Below the pieces are notes generated by a model. It was not told the origin of the DNA and made no database searches. It saw nothing but the letters and a program-made list of their open reading frames with translations. Below are positions 26,384-35,739 of a DNA stretch of 64,000 bases, in pieces. Source of the DNA: Acinetobacter sp. NIPH 2100 (GTDB lineage Bacteria > Pseudomonadota > Gammaproteobacteria > Pseudomonadales > Moraxellaceae); assembly GCF_000369805.1 (NCBI RefSeq), contig NZ_KB850224.1, forward strand, positions 2,350,262-2,414,261, in the 5' to 3' direction. How positions within the stretch are numbered: the first letter of the stretch is position 1; every line of letters starts with the position of its first letter. A program made the translations under genes and the position numbers.

Positions 26384-27424
26384 ATGAAAGCTCTAGTGAC
26401 TGGTGGTGCTGGTTTTATTGGTTCGCATATTGTACGTACATTGCTGAATGAAAATTATGAGGTCCGAGTTTTACATTTACCGCAAGAAAAACTCACCAAT
26501 TTAGATGGTTTAAATGTTGAACTGATTGCAGGTGATATTACTGATCCAACCAAAATGGATCAGGCTGTTACAGGCTGTGACGTAGTGTTTCATACCGCAG
26601 CGATCTATGCATTATGGCTGCCTAAACCTGAACTGATGCGCAAGGTCAATGTCGAAGGAACCCGTACGGTCCTCAATGCTGCAAAAAAAGCAGGGGTAAA
26701 ACGTGTGGTTTATACCAGTACTGGCGCATGTTTTGCTGGACAACCCAAAGGTATTCAAGCCACAGAAAATAGTCCTTTTGCGTTGGGCGCAACGGGTGAT
26801 GCCTATGTATTAACCAAATTTGAAGCTCACCAAGTTGCCTTACAGTTTGCCGCAAGTGGTTTGGATGTCGTGATTGTCTGCCCGACAGGTCCAATTGGTC
26901 CTCAAGACATTACCCCTACCCCAACTGGGAAATTATTACTGACTATCGCCCAGATGCCAGCCCTCGCTGTTCCAGCTGCGATTAATAATATGATTGACGT
27001 TCGAGATGTGGCTAAAGGACATGTTTTAGCAGCTCAAAAAGGGAAATCAGGTGAGACTTATATCCTTGGTAATAAAGATCTAGATGGTATAGCTATGGCT
27101 AAAACTGTTCATCATTTATTGGGTATTTGGCGACCTGTCATGACCATTCCAAGCCTAATCGAAGGTGTTTCATCTCAATTGGCTGGACATGCTGCTTTAT
27201 GGGTGACTGAGCATATTACTCATAAAGCGCCATTGGTTACCCCATCAGCAGCAAAAATCGGACAATTAGGAACCTCATTTAATTGTGCAAAAGCTGTACA
27301 AGAACTCGGTTTACCACAAACACCAGTTGAAATTGCAATCCGTGATTCCCTGCAATGGTTTGCTGCCAATGGCTACATACATTCCCGTAGCTTGATCAAA
27401 AAGATTGAAAATATTTCTCTGTAA
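26384..27424 (+). CDS. NAD(P)-dependent epimerase/dehydratase or 3-beta-HSD-like oxidoreductase
   Basis: A 346-residue extended short-chain dehydrogenase. The nucleotide-binding GGAGFIG is at residues 7-13, the aspartate-rich loop at GDITDP, and the catalytic Y141-x3-K145 (AYVLTKFEAH). The overall order matches 3-beta-hydroxysteroid dehydrogenase and dihydroflavonol-reductase-like proteins that oxidise or reduce hydroxy/keto groups on hydrophobic substrates. It is the first gene of a five-gene operon and is followed after 19 bases by a PF10118 gene. It may make or use the ketone that the flavin monooxygenase of the operon attacks. Confidence 0.87.
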   Translation: MKALVTGGAGFIGSHIVRTLLNENYEVRVLHLPQEKLTNLDGLNVELIAGDITDPTKMDQAVTGCDVVFHTAAIYALWLPKPELMRKVNVEGTRTVLNAAKKAGVKRVVYTSTGACFAGQPKGIQATENSPFALGATGDAYVLTKFEAHQVALQFAASGLDVVIVCPTGPIGPQDITPTPTGKLLLTIAQMPALAVPAAINNMIDVRDVAKGHVLAAQKGKSGETYILGNKDLDGIAMAKTVHHLLGIWRPVMTIPSLIEGVSSQLAGHAALWVTEHITHKAPLVTPSAAKIGQLGTSFNCAKAVQELGLPQTPVEIAIRDSLQWFAANGYIHSRSLIKKIENISL

Positions 27425-27443
27425 GGTTTACAGGAGTAACGAC

Positions 27444-28391
27444 ATGAGCAAGTTTATTGATCATCATATTATTGCCCGCAAAGTACACTTTGACTTTTCC
27501 CAAACGCCACGTCACTGGGTTCCTAACGATGTATTGACTACCCATGTACTCAACAGCATGCATGTATTGTTACCCGCCGTTGAACATTGGTTTTGCCGTC
27601 TTGCCAATAAAACCATACCGTATGTGAATGACAAAAACCTAAAAGCGGATATCCGCGGGTTCATAGCTCAGGAAGCTGCACATGCCAATGCACACAAAGG
27701 CGCAGAAATCTATTTCCAGACTCATGGTATTGATCCAACACCATTTAAAAACTTTCTAGACTGGATGTTTAAAGATGGTTTTATGGGTGACACCCCTTTT
27801 GGGATTTATGGACCATTTAAACGCTATTCCAAACAATGGTTAGCATTCCGTATGGGGATCATTGCGGGGCTAGAACACTATTTCTGTTTCTTTGGAACAT
27901 GGGTTTTAGATGCTGAAGGGCTTGAACACGCAGACCCAGCAATGCTAGATATCGTCCGCTGGCACGGCGCAGAGGAAGTTGAACATCGAACTGTCGGCTA
28001 TGATGCTTACCGTGCTTTGGCTGGTGATGGAGTTAAAGGCTATTTGGGTCGTCAACTCAGCATGGTATTCGCATTCGCTGCAATGGTTGGTTTTTGGTTA
28101 GGAGCATCTCTCTATTTATGCAAATTAGATGGCACGCCTGAGGCTAAAAAAATTGCGAAAAAGAATCCATTGGCACTGATTTGGGCCTTTCAGCAAACTG
28201 CCAAGAAGAAAAAAAGTTTGCCTGATCTATTGATGATAATGACCGCTTTAAAAGGCTGGAGTAAATTTAACTATCATCCCGAACATGATGGTGATGTCGA
28301 AAAAGCAATGGCTTATATCGCTACTTCCCCAGCTGCACAACAAGTTGCTCAAGCCTATGCCCAAGCACTTGCTGCCAAAATGACGAGCTGA
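27444..28391 (+). CDS. PF10118 family protein with a di-iron-like residue pattern
   Basis: A 315-residue member of the family usually labelled metal-dependent hydrolase. The ATG at 27444 has CAGGAG 7 bases before it. Conserved metal-type residues are E47, E77-x2-H80 (plus H84), E144 and E178-x2-H181 (AEEVEHR), which is the spacing of ferritin-like di-iron carboxylate enzymes. One hydrophobic segment near 207-227 may anchor it to a membrane. The paralogue at 36932-37843 keeps all these residues. It lies between the dehydrogenase and an epoxide-hydrolase-like gene, so an oxygenase acting on a hydrophobic substrate is plausible but unproven. Confidence 0.85.
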   Translation: MSKFIDHHIIARKVHFDFSQTPRHWVPNDVLTTHVLNSMHVLLPAVEHWFCRLANKTIPYVNDKNLKADIRGFIAQEAAHANAHKGAEIYFQTHGIDPTPFKNFLDWMFKDGFMGDTPFGIYGPFKRYSKQWLAFRMGIIAGLEHYFCFFGTWVLDAEGLEHADPAMLDIVRWHGAEEVEHRTVGYDAYRALAGDGVKGYLGRQLSMVFAFAAMVGFWLGASLYLCKLDGTPEAKKIAKKNPLALIWAFQQTAKKKKSLPDLLMIMTALKGWSKFNYHPEHDGDVEKAMAYIATSPAAQQVAQAYAQALAAKMTS

Positions 28392-28399
28392 GTTTTATC

Positions 28400-29296
28400 A
28401 TGAAAGTCGATCAATTGGTCCTACAACGTGATGGATTAACCTTGCATGCCAATGTATATGGTGATCCTACACATCCTTTGGTGGTGCTGTTACATGGTTT
28501 TCCAGATACACCTCATTGCTGGGACAAGGTTTATCCCATTCTTGTGAATGCAGGTTATCAAGTTCTGGTCCCGTGGCTACGTGGCTATACATCGGACTCA
28601 GTTCATGCCGACGCCCATTATGGCTTAGCATCAGCAACTGCTGACTTGCACGCATGGTTAGAAAAGCTAGGCGTTCAGAAGTTTCATTTGGTCGGGCATG
28701 ATTGGGGCGCAGCGATTGCCATGACCTATTCTAGCCAGTACACAGCCTCACTCTACAGTGTGAGTCTACTGGCAGTTCCACCCATTCCTGCCCTGAAAAA
28801 TATTTTAGTTAACTTAAAATATTTTCCGAAGCAACTGTATATGTCTTCATATATGTTGCTGATGCAATCGAATTTTGCCAAGAAATTACTGTCTCAAAAT
28901 GAAGCCGATTTTGTCACAAAAATCTGGAAAAAATGGTCACCAACCTGGGTGTTTACTGAAGCAGATTTTGCAGCCACAGGTCAGGTATTTAGCCAGCCCC
29001 AAATCGCTTGGGCTGCCACACGCTACTATCGCAACCTATTTGCAATTCACCACTCCATCAACTTTAAAGCCAATCAGCATTTGCTCAGTCAAATCAAGGT
29101 TCCAACACTGGCTTTAGCTGGGTTGGATGATGGTTGTATGAATATTCAATTGCATCAGGCATTGGCTCAACCCGACCATTTTCCTCAAGGCTTACGCAGT
29201 ATTCATTTATCCAACTGTGGGCATTTCTTACAAGCAGAACAACCCCAACGTGTTGCTGAGCTGTTACTTGAACATTTTCAACAGACTACAGTTTAA
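28400..29296 (+). CDS. Alpha/beta hydrolase, epoxide-hydrolase-like
   Basis: A 298-residue alpha/beta hydrolase. The oxyanion motif HGFP is at residues 32-35, and the nucleophile elbow is GHDWG with D101 rather than serine. This combination marks epoxide hydrolases and haloalkane dehalogenases. A late aspartate (AGLDDGC) and the histidine of NCGHFLQAEQP complete the triad. It starts 8 bases after the PF10118 gene, so the two are surely cotranscribed. It could open an epoxide made by a neighbouring oxygenase, or hydrolyse an ester produced by the flavin monooxygenase. Confidence 0.87.
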   Translation: MKVDQLVLQRDGLTLHANVYGDPTHPLVVLLHGFPDTPHCWDKVYPILVNAGYQVLVPWLRGYTSDSVHADAHYGLASATADLHAWLEKLGVQKFHLVGHDWGAAIAMTYSSQYTASLYSVSLLAVPPIPALKNILVNLKYFPKQLYMSSYMLLMQSNFAKKLLSQNEADFVTKIWKKWSPTWVFTEADFAATGQVFSQPQIAWAATRYYRNLFAIHHSINFKANQHLLSQIKVPTLALAGLDDGCMNIQLHQALAQPDHFPQGLRSIHLSNCGHFLQAEQPQRVAELLLEHFQQTTV

Positions 29297-29356
29297 GTAC
29301 TGACTTAAACCATTTGTTTTAGGTGAGTTATCCATATTTCGTTCTAGGATTTTTCT

Positions 29357-30862
29357 ATGAATAAAGCAGTTAAACAGTCCAAACCAACTCAATTAGTTGA
29401 TGTATTGATTATTGGCGCAGGTCCATCTGGACTGAGTACCTGTATTAAATTAAAGCAACAAGGCATTAAAAATGTCGTGATTCTGGATATGGCAAACCGT
29501 ATTGGCGGTACTTGGGCTCTGAATGATTATCCTGGTCTATTCTGTGATGTCCCAAGTGAAATGTATTCTTTAGGCTTTGCACCTAATCCAAACTGGTCTC
29601 GTACCTATGCCCCTCAAGCGGAGATTCGCCAATATCTAGAGGATGTTGCCCATAAGTTTAATATCGTTCCTCATATCCAGCTCAATACTGAAGTCACTGA
29701 AGCACGATGGGACAAAGCCCTTAATCGCTGGATGATTACAACACGTGATGGCAAAACCTACAGCGCAAAAATCTTTGTTCCAGCAACAGGTTTCATTGGT
29801 GAAGCCAAAATGCCAAGCTTTCAAGGGCAAGATCAATTCAAAGGTACCATGTTCCATTCAGGTAAATGGAATCATGAATATGATTTAACAGGTAAACGTG
29901 TTGCCGTGATCGGCAGTGGTGCATCGGCAATTCAATTCTTACCTGCGATTCAGCCAAAAGTCGGTCATTTATACAGCTTCCAGCGTACCCCATCTTGGGT
30001 ATTGCCAAAGCCTGACTTTGCTGTTCCAAACATTGTAAAAACGATTTTCAAAAAAGCCCCTTTGCTAGAGAAAGCCATTCGTGAAAGTGCATTGTGGAGT
30101 TTGGAGCCATCGTTACCTGTATTCATGAATGTAAAGATCATGGAAAAGCTACAAGCACTTGGTAAACTCAATATCAACCTGAGTATCAAAGACCCTGAAA
30201 TGCGTAAGGCCGTTACGCCTAAGCATACCTTGGGTTGTAAGCGTCCGATGTTTTCGAACAACTGGTACGATGCACTGGTTAAACCCAATGTATCAGTGCT
30301 CTTTCAGGGCTTATCACATATCACTGAAAATGGTGTAGTGGGTGAAGATGGTAAAGAAATTGCCGTCGATGCCATTATTTTTGGTACGGGCTATGCAGTG
30401 GCTGAACCTGCCATTTATAAGATTATTAAAGGTACCAATGGTCGTAGTTTAAGTGAAGTATGGCAGCGTCAACCCCGTGCATATATGGGCGTTTCAATTC
30501 ATGGCTTCCCAAATATGTTCATGATGTTAGGACCCAACTCGCAGAATACAGTTGGTTCAGTGATGTGGACGGCAGAACAACAATCCGTCTATATCTCCAA
30601 AACCATTAAGTTAATGCAAGAGCGACGTCTCGACCGCATTGAAGTGAAAGAAGCTATACAAAAACAATTTAATGCAAGCATCGATAAACGTTTGGCGAAG
30701 ATGCCTGTCAGAGCTGATATTTGTAAAAGCTACTATTTGGATGATGCAGGACGAAATCATATCATCTGGCCAGAGTTTGGTTTTGTGATTAAACACAAAC
30801 TACATCATGTCAATCTGAAAGATTACATTATCGAAAGTAAAGTAATTAAAGTAAGCGCCTAA
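29357..30862 (+). CDS. Flavin-containing (Baeyer-Villiger-type) monooxygenase
   Basis: A 501-residue FAD/NADPH monooxygenase. The FAD-binding GAGPSG lies at 20-25, the NADPH-binding GSGAS at 186-190, and between them, at about 161-172, is the Baeyer-Villiger fingerprint F-x-G-x3-H-x3-W (FKGTMFHSGKW). Such enzymes insert oxygen next to a ketone, giving an ester or lactone. AlmA of Acinetobacter, needed for long-chain alkanes, is a relative in the same superfamily, but this protein is not clearly AlmA. It is the fourth gene of the operon, after an epoxide-hydrolase-like gene and before a thioesterase. Confidence 0.88.
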   Translation: MNKAVKQSKPTQLVDVLIIGAGPSGLSTCIKLKQQGIKNVVILDMANRIGGTWALNDYPGLFCDVPSEMYSLGFAPNPNWSRTYAPQAEIRQYLEDVAHKFNIVPHIQLNTEVTEARWDKALNRWMITTRDGKTYSAKIFVPATGFIGEAKMPSFQGQDQFKGTMFHSGKWNHEYDLTGKRVAVIGSGASAIQFLPAIQPKVGHLYSFQRTPSWVLPKPDFAVPNIVKTIFKKAPLLEKAIRESALWSLEPSLPVFMNVKIMEKLQALGKLNINLSIKDPEMRKAVTPKHTLGCKRPMFSNNWYDALVKPNVSVLFQGLSHITENGVVGEDGKEIAVDAIIFGTGYAVAEPAIYKIIKGTNGRSLSEVWQRQPRAYMGVSIHGFPNMFMMLGPNSQNTVGSVMWTAEQQSVYISKTIKLMQERRLDRIEVKEAIQKQFNASIDKRLAKMPVRADICKSYYLDDAGRNHIIWPEFGFVIKHKLHHVNLKDYIIESKVIKVSA

Positions 30863-30940
30863 GTCTCAACTTCAGGGCTGATTTTTACTCACTCAGCCCT
30901 TATAGTATTTGAGTTTAAATGAGGAAATAACCATTGATCT

Positions 30941-31336
30941 ATGTTTACACTTTCGATTACACCTAGATTCTATGAAACCGATGCTTTCGGACATATCAAC
31001 AATACTGTGATCACAGGCTGGTTTGAAACTGCACGTGAACCAGTTTTCCGTCTATTTAACCCAAGCATGGAAATCAAAAATCTGCCTTTGATTCTAGCTC
31101 GGGTTGAAGTCGATTTTGTTGCCCAAATCTATTACGGCGCTGATATCGAAATCAAAACTTGGATTGAGCATATCGGCAATTCTTCATTCATCGTTGCACA
31201 TGAAGCTTGGCAAAATGATCATTGTGTAGCGCGTGGCAAAGCGGTTCAGGTGTATTTTGATTTCAGCACGCAAAAATCAGGTCGTATCCCAGATCCATTC
31301 CGTGCTCAGCTACAACAATATCTAATTAACCAATAA
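30941..31336 (+). CDS. Acyl-CoA thioesterase, 4HBT family
   Basis: A 131-residue hot-dog-fold protein with the 4-hydroxybenzoyl-CoA thioesterase-type motif RFYETDAFGHINNTVITGWFETARE, where the aspartate is the usual catalytic residue. It would release CoA from an acyl-CoA. It is the last gene of the rightward five-gene operon (78-base gap) and is convergent with the peroxidase gene. In this context it may handle the acid formed after Baeyer-Villiger oxidation, which is an inference. Confidence 0.85.
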   Translation: MFTLSITPRFYETDAFGHINNTVITGWFETAREPVFRLFNPSMEIKNLPLILARVEVDFVAQIYYGADIEIKTWIEHIGNSSFIVAHEAWQNDHCVARGKAVQVYFDFSTQKSGRIPDPFRAQLQQYLINQ

Positions 31337-31345
31337 ATATTTTCT

Positions 31346-31371
31346 GCTGAAATAAACGTATTCATTTCAGC
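31346..31371. terminator. Weak hairpin at a convergent gene junction
   Basis: GCTGAAAT (31346-31353) and ATTTCAGC (31364-31371) form a perfect 8-bp stem with a 10-base loop. It lies 10 bases after the thioesterase stop and 10 before the end of the peroxidase gene. No clear T tract follows on either strand, so termination would be inefficient. Confidence 0.4.
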
Positions 31372-31380
31372 GGATCAAGC

Positions 31381-32322
31381 TTACTCGCCTAAATCTTCGA
31401 GAAAATCAAAGGTTGGAACGAAGAATAAGCTGCCTGAAACTGCGGTACTAAAATCGAGTAAACGATCAATATGCCCCGTTTCCTTGCCTAAGAACATATT
31501 CTCCAGCATGGTTTTGGTGATATTAAAAGAACGTGAATATCCGATAAAGAACGTGCCATATTCTCCTTCTGTTGGATTGGAAAATGGCATATTGGCTCTT
31601 AAGATTTTAAGCTCGTTCCCATCCGCATCATGCGCTTTGCTTGCGACATTATGTGCGCTTTGTGGTTTGACATCATCACCAAGCTCGACGTCATCATATT
31701 TCTTTCGACCAATCACCTTTTCTTGTTCTTCAGTACTTAATCCCTTCCACATTTCCATGTTATGTAGGTACTTTTGAATAAACACATAACTACCGCCCAG
31801 AAACTCGACATCTTCTTGACCGACATAAGCAATCTCTTTGGCAATTTCATGCTCAGGGTTCTCTGTCCCATCCACAAAGCCAATAATCGCGCGACCATCA
31901 AAGTATCTAAAACCTTTGGTCTCACTAATTGGATAGGTATCCTCTTTTAATTGCTCATGCAAAATTGAGGCAAGTTCATAGCAAATTGCCATTTGATTGG
32001 CACGAATGTGAAAGAATAAATCGCCTGTTGTTGCGACCGCAGTATGTCTTGGTCCTTTGATCTCTTGAAATGGCGCGAGTTCTTTCGGCTTATTTAAATC
32101 TGGAAACAGCAAATCCCAAGCATTTGAGCCAATCCCTACCGAAGCACTGAAATTACTGTTTGGAAAACGATTGGTTAGACTGCGGACCAACGCTGAGAAA
32201 TTAGCGAGAAAATCTATCACCCCTGAATGATCAGGATTGGTATTGATTCCAAGTACGATAAATAAAGCATTTTCACCTGAAAGATTATTGATCACAGGTT
32301 GAGGTCTTAAAGGTGTATTCAT
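31381..32322 (-). CDS. Dyp-type heme peroxidase (YfeX-like)
   Basis: A 313-residue dye-decolourising peroxidase. The GxxDG motif with the catalytic aspartate is present (IIGFVDGTENP), as are a distal arginine region and the late conserved GTFFIGYSR block. There is no twin-arginine or other signal peptide, so it should be cytoplasmic like E. coli YfeX. Such proteins use hydrogen peroxide to oxidise porphyrinogens and other aromatic compounds. It stands alone between two convergent or unrelated units. It has no encapsulin neighbour. Confidence 0.88.
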   Translation of the reverse strand: MNTPLRPQPVINNLSGENALFIVLGINTNPDHSGVIDFLANFSALVRSLTNRFPNSNFSASVGIGSNAWDLLFPDLNKPKELAPFQEIKGPRHTAVATTGDLFFHIRANQMAICYELASILHEQLKEDTYPISETKGFRYFDGRAIIGFVDGTENPEHEIAKEIAYVGQEDVEFLGGSYVFIQKYLHNMEMWKGLSTEEQEKVIGRKKYDDVELGDDVKPQSAHNVASKAHDADGNELKILRANMPFSNPTEGEYGTFFIGYSRSFNITKTMLENMFLGKETGHIDRLLDFSTAVSGSLFFVPTFDFLEDLGE

Positions 32323-32406
32323 AATATTTGGGAATAAAAAAACTTAATGCTCATATCCTACACAAATCAATGCATTAGAGATCAAGCAAATCACAAATTT
32401 TTACTA

Positions 32407-33195
32407 TTATTGCGTGTATAAAACAAAGCTATCTCCACGGCAAAAACTGGCCAAGGTCAGATTTAATTGTTTTGCCATCTCAATCGCCATACTGGTCGGT
32501 GCAGAAATTGTCGCCAATAGTCCAATATTGTATTGTGCGCATTTGCGAATCAGCTCATAACTGGCACGACTGGTCATCACCACAAAACCCTCCGCAACAT
32601 TCAACTTTTGCTCTGCCAGATGGCCGAGTAATTTATCTAAGGCATTGTGTCGCCCGACATCCTCAAATAGCGCCACAATTTGTCCTTTCACCACCCAAGC
32701 CGCAGCATGTGCACCACCAGTGAGTTCACTAATTTTTTGTCTAGCTTTCAGTTGAGCAATGGCACTTGGAATTTGATTAAGCCACACAGATGGAACTTTG
32801 ATACTGACCAACGGCAGCTCGGAATAGAGTTGTTTTAAACTCTCAATCCCACATAAACCACAGCCTGTACGTCCCACCATCATTCGGCGATACTCTTTGA
32901 GCGCCATAAATGCACGAGAGGAAATCTTCATATCGACTTCAACCCCTAATGCATTGTGACGAATCTCAAGTGAATATAGCTCGCTTAGACTATGTAATAT
33001 CCCTTCCGACAGGCTAAAACCTTTGGCAAATACCTCAAGGTCTGACGGTGTTGCCATCATCACAGCATGAGAAATTCCATTATAAATCAGTGCAACAGGA
33101 TACTCCTGAACGATATAATCCATTTCATTTTCAGAACTATCCTGATGAAAACGATGCACTTGCACCGTTTCATAGCCGCGTGTTTTGGTATCCAC
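32407..33195 (-). CDS. fdhD: FdhD sulfurtransferase for formate dehydrogenase
   Basis: A 262-residue accessory protein that transfers sulfur from IscS to the molybdenum cofactor of formate dehydrogenase. The catalytic CxxC is visible (GRTGCGLCGIESL), as are the conserved FSLSEGIL, TGGAHAAAW and FEDVGRHNALDKLLG blocks. It follows the formate-dehydrogenase-like gene by 27 bases on the same strand, which fits its role as a dedicated maturation factor. Confidence 0.93.
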   Translation of the reverse strand: MDTKTRGYETVQVHRFHQDSSENEMDYIVQEYPVALIYNGISHAVMMATPSDLEVFAKGFSLSEGILHSLSELYSLEIRHNALGVEVDMKISSRAFMALKEYRRMMVGRTGCGLCGIESLKQLYSELPLVSIKVPSVWLNQIPSAIAQLKARQKISELTGGAHAAAWVVKGQIVALFEDVGRHNALDKLLGHLAEQKLNVAEGFVVMTSRASYELIRKCAQYNIGLLATISAPTSMAIEMAKQLNLTLASFCRGDSFVLYTQ

Positions 33196-33222
33196 AATTG
33201 ACCTCTTTACTTAGACGCGCAA

Positions 33223-35631
33223 CTATACGCCACCCACACGTTCATTGGCATGTTCAGGATCGACTGCAACCGCTAAGTTAAAATGCTCAGGCGCCTGACC
33301 TGCATGCAAGATCACAGGGATACTTTTTGATGCTGGAATTTTGGCATATTTATCATGACTGCCTAAAGCCACCAATGGATTGGTTTCAGGATAATAGGCT
33401 GCGAGACTGCCTTGAGGAATGTTATAAGGCACGATACGGAAACTATGGACAATCCGTTTAACCCCATCCGAGAACACACTTTCGATATCGACCCATTGAT
33501 CAGCCTCAAAGCCTGCTGCATCAATATCCGCCTGATTCATAAACAGTACACGGCGCTGCCCGAATACCCCGCGATAACGGTCATCCAGACCATATAACGT
33601 CGTGTTGTACTGGTCATGCGAACGTGTTGTCATCAAGGTATACACCTGTTGCTCACTATAAGCTGCGGCATACTGGTTTTCTTCATCCTCATATACTTCG
33701 GCCAATGGCGTAATCAAAAATTGTGCCTTACCGCTTGGCGTATTCCAAACATGCTGATTGGCAGGATGTTCTAAATGAAAACCACTCGGTTGATAAACCC
33801 GTTGATTGAAGTCATGAAACTCATCAAAAACATCGGCAATCGAGTCACGAATACGATCATAACTTTCAATATACCAGCGCCATTTCACATGACTCTCAGG
33901 CAACGCGGCTTCCGCCATACGTGCCACAATATCGGGTTCAGACAAGATATTTTCAGAGATCGGTGGATTACGTCCCGCTGAAAGATGCACATTACTCATC
34001 GAATCTTCTACAGAAATCGCTTGAGGTCCATGCACCTGCATATCCACTTCGGTACGTCCAAGACAAGGCAACATCAATGCATCCTGACCACACACCAGAT
34101 GGCTACGATTCAGCTTGGTAGTAATATTGACGGTTAAATTACAACGGCGTAAAGCTTCTTGAGTATAAGGTGTATCAGGCGTTGCGACGGCAAAGTTACC
34201 GCCTAGACCAATAAAGACTTTTACATCACCTTCGTACATTGCCTTGATGGTATCGACCACGCCAAAACCATGTTTACGCGGCGACTTGATGCCAAATACG
34301 CGATCAATACTATCGAGTAGCTTATCACTTGGGTTTTCATTAATACCCATTGTACGGTCGCCCTGCACATTACTATGCCCACGCACTGGACATAGCCCCG
34401 AACCTGGTCGTCCGATATGTCCACGCGCCAGCATCAGATTCGCCAGCATATGAATATTGGCAGTACCATGACGATGCTGGGTAATCCCCATTCCCCAACA
34501 GAAAATAGCCGTTTTCGCATCCAGATACATTTTGGCAATCGACTCTAAATGCTCGGCTGAAAGTCCAGTATGCTTGTGGATTTCAGACCATTCGGTACGG
34601 TCAATCTCCGCCAGCATTTCATCAAAACCGATGGTATTCATTTCAATAAAACTGCGGTCGAAAACGCTATGCTCGCCTTTGGCAAGGGCTTTTTTGTCCC
34701 ACTCCAGTAAATGCTTCATTACCCCGAACATCAGCGCGTAGTCACCGCCAATTTTTGGCTGGAAGTAATAGCGACTAATTGGTGTACTGCCATTGGTCAT
34801 CATTTCCAGAGGTGCTTGCGGATCTTGAAAGCGCTCTAGACCACGTTCTTTGATCGGGTTAATCGCAACAATGTTACCCCCACGTCTTGAGACCTCTCTC
34901 AAGGTAGCTAACATACGTGGATGATTGGTCCCCGGGTTATGCCCGAAACTAAAGATCGCATCGGCCTGATCAAAATCATCCAGAATAACCGTCCCTTTAC
35001 CTAAACCAATCGCATCTTTTAAACCGACACTGGTGGTTTCATGACACATATTAGAACAGTCTGGGAAATTATTGGTTCCAAAGCTTCTGACAAAGAGTTG
35101 ATATAAAAATGCTGCTTCATTGCTGGCACGACCAGAAGTATAGAAAGCCGCTTGGTCAGGATGGTCTAAGGCTTGTAAATGTTTGGCAATCAGTTGAAAT
35201 GCATCGTCCCAAGAAATCGGCACATATTTATCGGTAACAGGATCATAACGCATTGGGTCGGTTAAACGCCCCAAATCTTCCAGATAGAAGTCACTCTGCT
35301 CTGCCAACCAGCTCACTGTATGCTGGGCAAAAAACTCTGGCGTAACGGTCTTACTGGTGGCTTCAAAAGCAACGGCTTTGGCACCGTTCTCACAAAAGTT
35401 AAAGGCATGGGCATCCTTTTTTTCTGGCCATGCACAACCAGGACAATCAAAACCTGTTGGCTGATTGATATTGAGTAATGTGATTGAACCTTTTTTGAGG
35501 ATATCTTGACGTTTGAGATTGCGTGCAACACTCAGTAATGCTCCCCAGCCACCTGCGGGCTGAGTATATGGCTCAATTCTCGCGTAGCCATTATTCTCTT
35601 GCTTATGAATGGTTTGTTCTGAGTTATCCAT
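33223..35631 (-). CDS. FdhF/YdeP-family molybdopterin oxidoreductase
   Basis: An 802-residue molybdopterin enzyme of the YdeP group. The cysteines GFDCPGCAWPEKK and NFCENG near residues 58-82 would bind a 4Fe-4S cluster. The cofactor domains follow (SNMCHETTSVGLKDAIGLGKGT with a candidate Mo-ligand cysteine, FSFGHNPGTNHPR, RGHIGRPGSGLCPVRGHSNVQGDRTMGI, then the C-terminal dinucleotide-binding domain MTTRSHDQYNTT). E. coli YdeP is linked to acid resistance and its substrate is not settled. Pairing with fdhD suggests formate oxidation. No small electron-transfer subunit is encoded nearby. Confidence 0.88.
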   Translation of the reverse strand: MDNSEQTIHKQENNGYARIEPYTQPAGGWGALLSVARNLKRQDILKKGSITLLNINQPTGFDCPGCAWPEKKDAHAFNFCENGAKAVAFEATSKTVTPEFFAQHTVSWLAEQSDFYLEDLGRLTDPMRYDPVTDKYVPISWDDAFQLIAKHLQALDHPDQAAFYTSGRASNEAAFLYQLFVRSFGTNNFPDCSNMCHETTSVGLKDAIGLGKGTVILDDFDQADAIFSFGHNPGTNHPRMLATLREVSRRGGNIVAINPIKERGLERFQDPQAPLEMMTNGSTPISRYYFQPKIGGDYALMFGVMKHLLEWDKKALAKGEHSVFDRSFIEMNTIGFDEMLAEIDRTEWSEIHKHTGLSAEHLESIAKMYLDAKTAIFCWGMGITQHRHGTANIHMLANLMLARGHIGRPGSGLCPVRGHSNVQGDRTMGINENPSDKLLDSIDRVFGIKSPRKHGFGVVDTIKAMYEGDVKVFIGLGGNFAVATPDTPYTQEALRRCNLTVNITTKLNRSHLVCGQDALMLPCLGRTEVDMQVHGPQAISVEDSMSNVHLSAGRNPPISENILSEPDIVARMAEAALPESHVKWRWYIESYDRIRDSIADVFDEFHDFNQRVYQPSGFHLEHPANQHVWNTPSGKAQFLITPLAEVYEDEENQYAAAYSEQQVYTLMTTRSHDQYNTTLYGLDDRYRGVFGQRRVLFMNQADIDAAGFEADQWVDIESVFSDGVKRIVHSFRIVPYNIPQGSLAAYYPETNPLVALGSHDKYAKIPASKSIPVILHAGQAPEHFNLAVAVDPEHANERVGGV

Positions 35632-35739
35632 TAGACTGCCCTCGTCTGAGCTATTTTTTCATTTATCACTCAGCTAGGATTAACATGATTTTTGCTTCTT
35701 TTCTATTCCTGATTTGTCTCATGGCATTAAATGTTCAGT

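Noticed and set aside
29357..30862. Naming the flavin monooxygenase AlmA.
   Set aside because: The enzyme shares the superfamily motifs, but the N-terminal sequence and the operon context do not identify it as the long-chain alkane enzyme.
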